A stretch of DNA of 64,000 nt, from NCBI GenBank assembly GCA_017380575.1, contig JAFODS010000069.1:42358-106357 (forward strand). Direction: 5' to 3'. The stretch's first letter is position 1. Each line of letters starts with the position of its first letter. Under the pieces are notes generated by a model, which saw only the letters and a program-made list of their open reading frames with translations, was not told the origin of the DNA and did no database searches. Shown in pieces: positions 60,977 to 64,000 of this stretch. Source of the stretch: Clostridia bacterium (GTDB lineage Bacteria; Bacillota; Clostridia; Oscillospirales; Acutalibacteraceae). The position numbers were made by a program, and so were the translations under genes.

Positions 60977-61028
60977 TAATACAAGATACACCGTTTGTTT
61001 GGTGTCTGATATCCCAAGGAGGTATATT

Positions 61029-63449
61029 ATGAACTACAAAATGACCAAAAAGGATGCAAAAGAGCAGATTTATAACAAACTTACTCACTTTTTCGGTGTA
61101 ACACCCGAGGAAGCTACTTACGAGCATTATTATAAAGCTATCGCTCTTATTCTCCGCGACATGATGATGCAGGGCAGAAAGGAATTTCACAACGAATCAA
61201 AAACAGCTGATTCAAAGAAGGTTTATTACCTTTGCATGGAATTTCTTATGGGTCGCTCTCTTAAGAATAATCTTTACAATCTCAATCTTACAAAGACAAT
61301 GGAATCTGCACTCAAGGATTTCGGCATAAAGCTTGAAAAGCTTTACGACTGCGAGCCCGATGCAGGTCTTGGTAACGGCGGTCTCGGAAGACTTGCTGCC
61401 TGCTACCTTGACGGTCTTGCAACTCAGGGTTACTTTGCAAAGGGTTATACAATCCTTTACGAATACGGTATCTTCAAGCAGAAGCTTGTTGACGGCTGGC
61501 AGACAGAAATGCCTGACTTCTGGCTTCCCGGCGGTGACGTGTGGCTTGTTCCGCGTGACGAAGAAGCTGTCGACATCAAGTTTGAAGGTTGGATTGACGA
61601 AATCTGGGATCACAGCTACCACCACGTTGAACAGCGTGATTGCAAGATAGTCAAGGCTATCCCGCACGATATGTACGTTGCAGGTAAGGACGGCAGAGGC
61701 ATCAGCGTGCTTCGCCTCTGGTCTGCAAAGGCACCCGGACTTGATATGGATATGTTCAATCAGGGCGACTATATGCGTGCTATGGAGCAGAACGCTATGG
61801 CTGAGGTTATCAGTAAGGTGCTCTACCCTGCTGACAATCATCCTGAAGGAAAGAGCCTTCGTTTAAGACAGCAGTATTTCCTTGTTTCATCTTCAATTCA
61901 GGATATCATTAACAATCATCTTCGTATTTACGGCAGAATCGACAACCTTGCAGAAAAGGTTGCGATCCACATCAATGATACTCATCCGACACTCGCTATC
62001 CCCGAGCTTATGCGTATTCTTCTTGACGAATGCGGTTACGGTTGGGACGATGCATGGAAGATTGTTACAGACACTATCGCATACACTAACCACACTGTTA
62101 TGGCTGAAGCTCTCGAGTGCTGGCCCGAGGATCTTTTCAAGCGTCTTCTTCCCCGTATTTACAGCATCACAAAAGAAATTGACAACCGTTTCCGCAGCTT
62201 TGTATGGGCATCAACAGGCGACGCTGACAAGGTTGAGAGAATGGCTATCGTTTCCAACGGTGTTATCCGTATGGCTAATATGTCCGTTGCAGGTTCACAC
62301 AGCGTAAACGGTGTTTCTGCCCTTCACTCTGAGATTCTTAAAGAAAGCGTTTTCAGAGATTTCCACAGCGTTACACCCGACAAATTTAAGAACGTTACAA
62401 ACGGTATCGCTCACAGACGTTGGCTCTGTCAGTCCAACCCCGAGCTTACAAAGCTTCTTACAGACCTTATCGGTGACGGCTTCATTTACGACGGTGCTGA
62501 GCTTGAAAAATTCAGAGCTTTTGCTGACGATAAGGAAGTTCTTAAAAAGCTTGAGGAAATCAAATTCCGCAACAAGCAGAAGATTGCAAAGATCGTTAAG
62601 GAAAAGAACGGAATCGACCTTGATCCCAATTCAATTTTTGACGTACAGGTTAAGAGACTTCACGAGTACAAGCGTCAGCATCTTAATGCTTTCCATATCC
62701 TTTCCAAGTACCTTGCAATCAAGGAAAATCCCGACGGTGATTTCACTCCGCACACATATATCTTTGCGGCAAAGGCAGCTCCCGGCTACTTTATGGCAAA
62801 GAAAATCATCAGCTTTATCTGTGCTCTCGGCGACCTTATCAATAACGATCCCGACGTAAGAGGCAGACTCAAGGTTGTTTACCTTGAAGATTACAACGTA
62901 TCAATGGCTGAAGCTCTTATGCCTGCTGCAGATATCAGTGAGCAGATTTCACTTTCAGGTACTGAGGCAAGCGGTACAGGTAACATGAAGCTTATGATTA
63001 ACGGTGCAGTTACACTCGGAACAATGGACGGTGCTAACGTCGAAATTCACGAGGCTGTCGGCGAGGACAACATCATCATCTTCGGCATGAGCACTCCCGA
63101 AGTAAACGATCTTAAGAGAATCGGTTACAATCCGATGAACTATTATCAGAACAACGCAGAGCTCAGAAAAGTCATCGACTTTATCAACAACGGTATCGCA
63201 GGAAAGACCTTCCCCGAAATCGGAAGCACAATCATCCACCACGACCCGTACATGGTACTTGCTGACTTTGCGGATTATAAGGCAGCTCAGGCTAAGGCTG
63301 AGGCACTCTTCAAGGACAGAGATGCATGGAACAGAATGTCACTTATGAACATTGCAGGTGCAGGCAGATTTGCTTGCGACAGAGCAATCAATGAATATGC
63401 ACGTGATATCTGGCACACAGCTCCGCTTAATCCTATTAAGAAGAAATAA
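61029..63449 (+). CDS. glgP: Glycogen/starch/maltodextrin phosphorylase
   Basis: This GT35 enzyme phosphorolyses alpha-1,4-glucans to glucose 1-phosphate with a PLP cofactor. The 806-residue protein shows YYLCMEFLMGRSLKNNLYNL and DAGLGNGGLGRLAACYLDG. It continues with INDTHPTLAIPELMR and FDVQVKRLHEYKRQHLN, then the PLP signature EASGTGNMKLMINGAVTLGTMDGANVEI containing the Schiff-base Lys. The frame is open 58 codons further upstream, but the AAGGAGG site fits only ATG 61029. The phosphohexomutase gene at 24.5-26.0 kb could use its product. Single-gene unit with its own terminator. Confidence 0.97.
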   Translation: MNYKMTKKDAKEQIYNKLTHFFGVTPEEATYEHYYKAIALILRDMMMQGRKEFHNESKTADSKKVYYLCMEFLMGRSLKNNLYNLNLTKTMESALKDFGIKLEKLYDCEPDAGLGNGGLGRLAACYLDGLATQGYFAKGYTILYEYGIFKQKLVDGWQTEMPDFWLPGGDVWLVPRDEEAVDIKFEGWIDEIWDHSYHHVEQRDCKIVKAIPHDMYVAGKDGRGISVLRLWSAKAPGLDMDMFNQGDYMRAMEQNAMAEVISKVLYPADNHPEGKSLRLRQQYFLVSSSIQDIINNHLRIYGRIDNLAEKVAIHINDTHPTLAIPELMRILLDECGYGWDDAWKIVTDTIAYTNHTVMAEALECWPEDLFKRLLPRIYSITKEIDNRFRSFVWASTGDADKVERMAIVSNGVIRMANMSVAGSHSVNGVSALHSEILKESVFRDFHSVTPDKFKNVTNGIAHRRWLCQSNPELTKLLTDLIGDGFIYDGAELEKFRAFADDKEVLKKLEEIKFRNKQKIAKIVKEKNGIDLDPNSIFDVQVKRLHEYKRQHLNAFHILSKYLAIKENPDGDFTPHTYIFAAKAAPGYFMAKKIISFICALGDLINNDPDVRGRLKVVYLEDYNVSMAEALMPAADISEQISLSGTEASGTGNMKLMINGAVTLGTMDGANVEIHEAVGEDNIIIFGMSTPEVNDLKRIGYNPMNYYQNNAELRKVIDFINNGIAGKTFPEIGSTIIHHDPYMVLADFADYKAAQAKAEALFKDRDAWNRMSLMNIAGAGRFACDRAINEYARDIWHTAPLNPIKKK

Positions 63450-63454
63450 TAGCG

Positions 63455-63485
63455 AAACCGCTCTCCACACGGAGGGCGGTTTTTG
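63455..63485 (+). terminator. Terminator of glgP
   Basis: AAACCGCTCTCC (63455-63466) and GGAGGGCGGTTT pair around an ACAC loop (12 pairs including one G-U), followed by a T-run. Confidence 0.92.
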
Positions 63486-63504
63486 CAGTTGCCTTATTGA
63501 AGAA

Positions 63505-63983
63505 CCGACAAATTCGGGTTTGTCGGGATGTTTGAAAGTCAACACCGTAGGGGCAGATATCATCTGCCCGTGGAATTTATGCGATTTTTCGGGAACATAA
63601 TATGTTTCCCTACAGGTGTGATTTCACAACATTGGTCGTAGGGGACGGGTTTCCCGTCTCGAAAAAACAGCGTTAATTTGTGGGAGCCGAAACGGCTCCC
63701 CTACGAACACGCCTGAATCTTTTTCGTATGGCACGACATTTACGACGTGCCGATACCATTCAAAAATTATGGTGTGTCGCAAGCGTCACACCCTACAAGA
63801 AGGTTTTAAACATCCTGCCAAATTCGGGTTTGTCGGGGTGTTTCATTTTTCGCAGAATCCAATACCTCCATCTGATGAGGGAGGTGGCAAAACCGCAGGT
63901 TTTGACGGAGGGAGAGATAATACGAGCTTAACTACCCCTCAGTCTCACTTCGTTCGACAGCTCCCCTGACAAGTGGAGCTACG
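63505..63983. repeat. Intergenic repeat island 3
   Basis: The palindromic unit CCGACAAA-TTCGGG-TTTGTCGG (63505-63526) opens the island, and a second copy lies at about 63818-63837. Between them is a series of modules, each a different short hairpin. They have stems GGGCAGAT/ATCTGCCC (about 63554-63572), GGGAAC/GTTTCCC (about 63592-63612), GACGGG/CCCGTC (about 63645-63658), GGGAGCCG/CGGCTCCC (about 63682-63702) and GGCACG/CGTGCC. Several are introduced by CGTAGGGG or closed by CCCCTACG. A CTCCC/GGGAG element with inner variable hairpins follows (about 63863-63983). No gene is visible from 63,486 to the window end. Confidence 0.75.
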
Positions 63984-64000
63984 CACTTTTTTAACTTGAA

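Noticed and set aside
60855-61028. 58-residue N-terminal extension of glycogen phosphorylase
   Set aside because: The extension contains the promoter region and hydrophobic AT-derived residues. The strong AAGGAGG site fits only ATG 61029, giving the normal family length.
63352-63969. Several 60-90 codon frames near the right end
   Set aside because: They overlap glgP, its terminator or repeat modules and lack start signals.
63505-63983. Possible CRISPR array
   Set aside because: There is no constant repeat with regular spacer length. The shared edges are short and the inner parts are self-complementary hairpins. No cas genes are in the window.

Overview
The window looks like a chromosomal stretch of a low-to-mid GC anaerobic Clostridia bacterium. 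I infer an Oscillospiraceae/Ruminococcus-like gut organism. The grounds are a Firmicutes-type dcw cluster with MraZ, PASTA-bearing PBP, FtsL and FtsQ/DivIB, a type I dockerin protein, glycogen phosphorylase, GH29 fucosidase, RNase J, GdpP, and clustered intergenic hairpin repeats. Species is not resolvable from this alone. Nearly all promoters I can read are TTGNNN-17/18-TATAAT-like.

Layout. 1-14,273 (minus): division and cell-wall cluster mraZ-rsmH-ftsL-pbp(PASTA)-murE-murF-mraY-ftsW-murG-murA-ftsQ-ftsZ. It has a strong promoter with two MraZ-box-like repeats at the mraZ end, a separate promoter for ftsZ, and ftsZ cut by the left window edge. murC, murD, murB and ftsA are not in the cluster. 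14,340-21,978 (minus): rpoB-rpoC with tandem terminators and their own promoter. 22,087-22,590: first repeat island. 22,627-24,411 (minus): secreted leucine-rich-repeat protein with a C-terminal dockerin. 24,504-30,793 (minus): tightly packed operon of two M42 aminopeptidases, a GNAT protein, an aluminium-resistance-family PLP enzyme, a DUF2461 protein and a phosphohexomutase. 30,798-31,958 (plus): LCP cell-wall ligase. 32,027-41,213 (minus): RNase J-gdpP-rplI-dnaB-tilS-ftsH. 41,256-41,801 (plus): rnhA. 41,806-42,200: second repeat island.

42,374-47,320 (plus) is the most unusual region. It is a single transcription unit of two paralogous tandem-SCP2-like proteins that bracket a class III aminotransferase and a split transketolase, closed by a strong terminator and followed by a separately promoted PfkB-family kinase. 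A transketolase plus an aminotransferase is chemically a route to 2-amino-1,3-diols, and SCP2 folds bind lipids. I therefore propose, as a hypothesis only, a serine-palmitoyltransferase-independent route to a sphingoid-like or other amphipathic aminodiol.

48,325-54,437 holds a DMT transporter with a small membrane protein, a repeat, tRNA-Leu(CAA), an amidase, a calcineurin-like phosphoesterase paired with a PTS_EIIC_2-family membrane protein, and a MATE exporter. 54,493-54,733 is an inverted-repeat element. 54,782-60,723 (minus) holds an alpha/beta hydrolase, a flavin-reductase-like protein, a GH29 fucosidase, a GNAT protein, a U32 peptidase and zapA. 60,948-63,485 (plus) is glycogen phosphorylase. 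63,505-63,983 is a third repeat island. I saw no rRNA, CRISPR array, prophage or intact insertion sequence.
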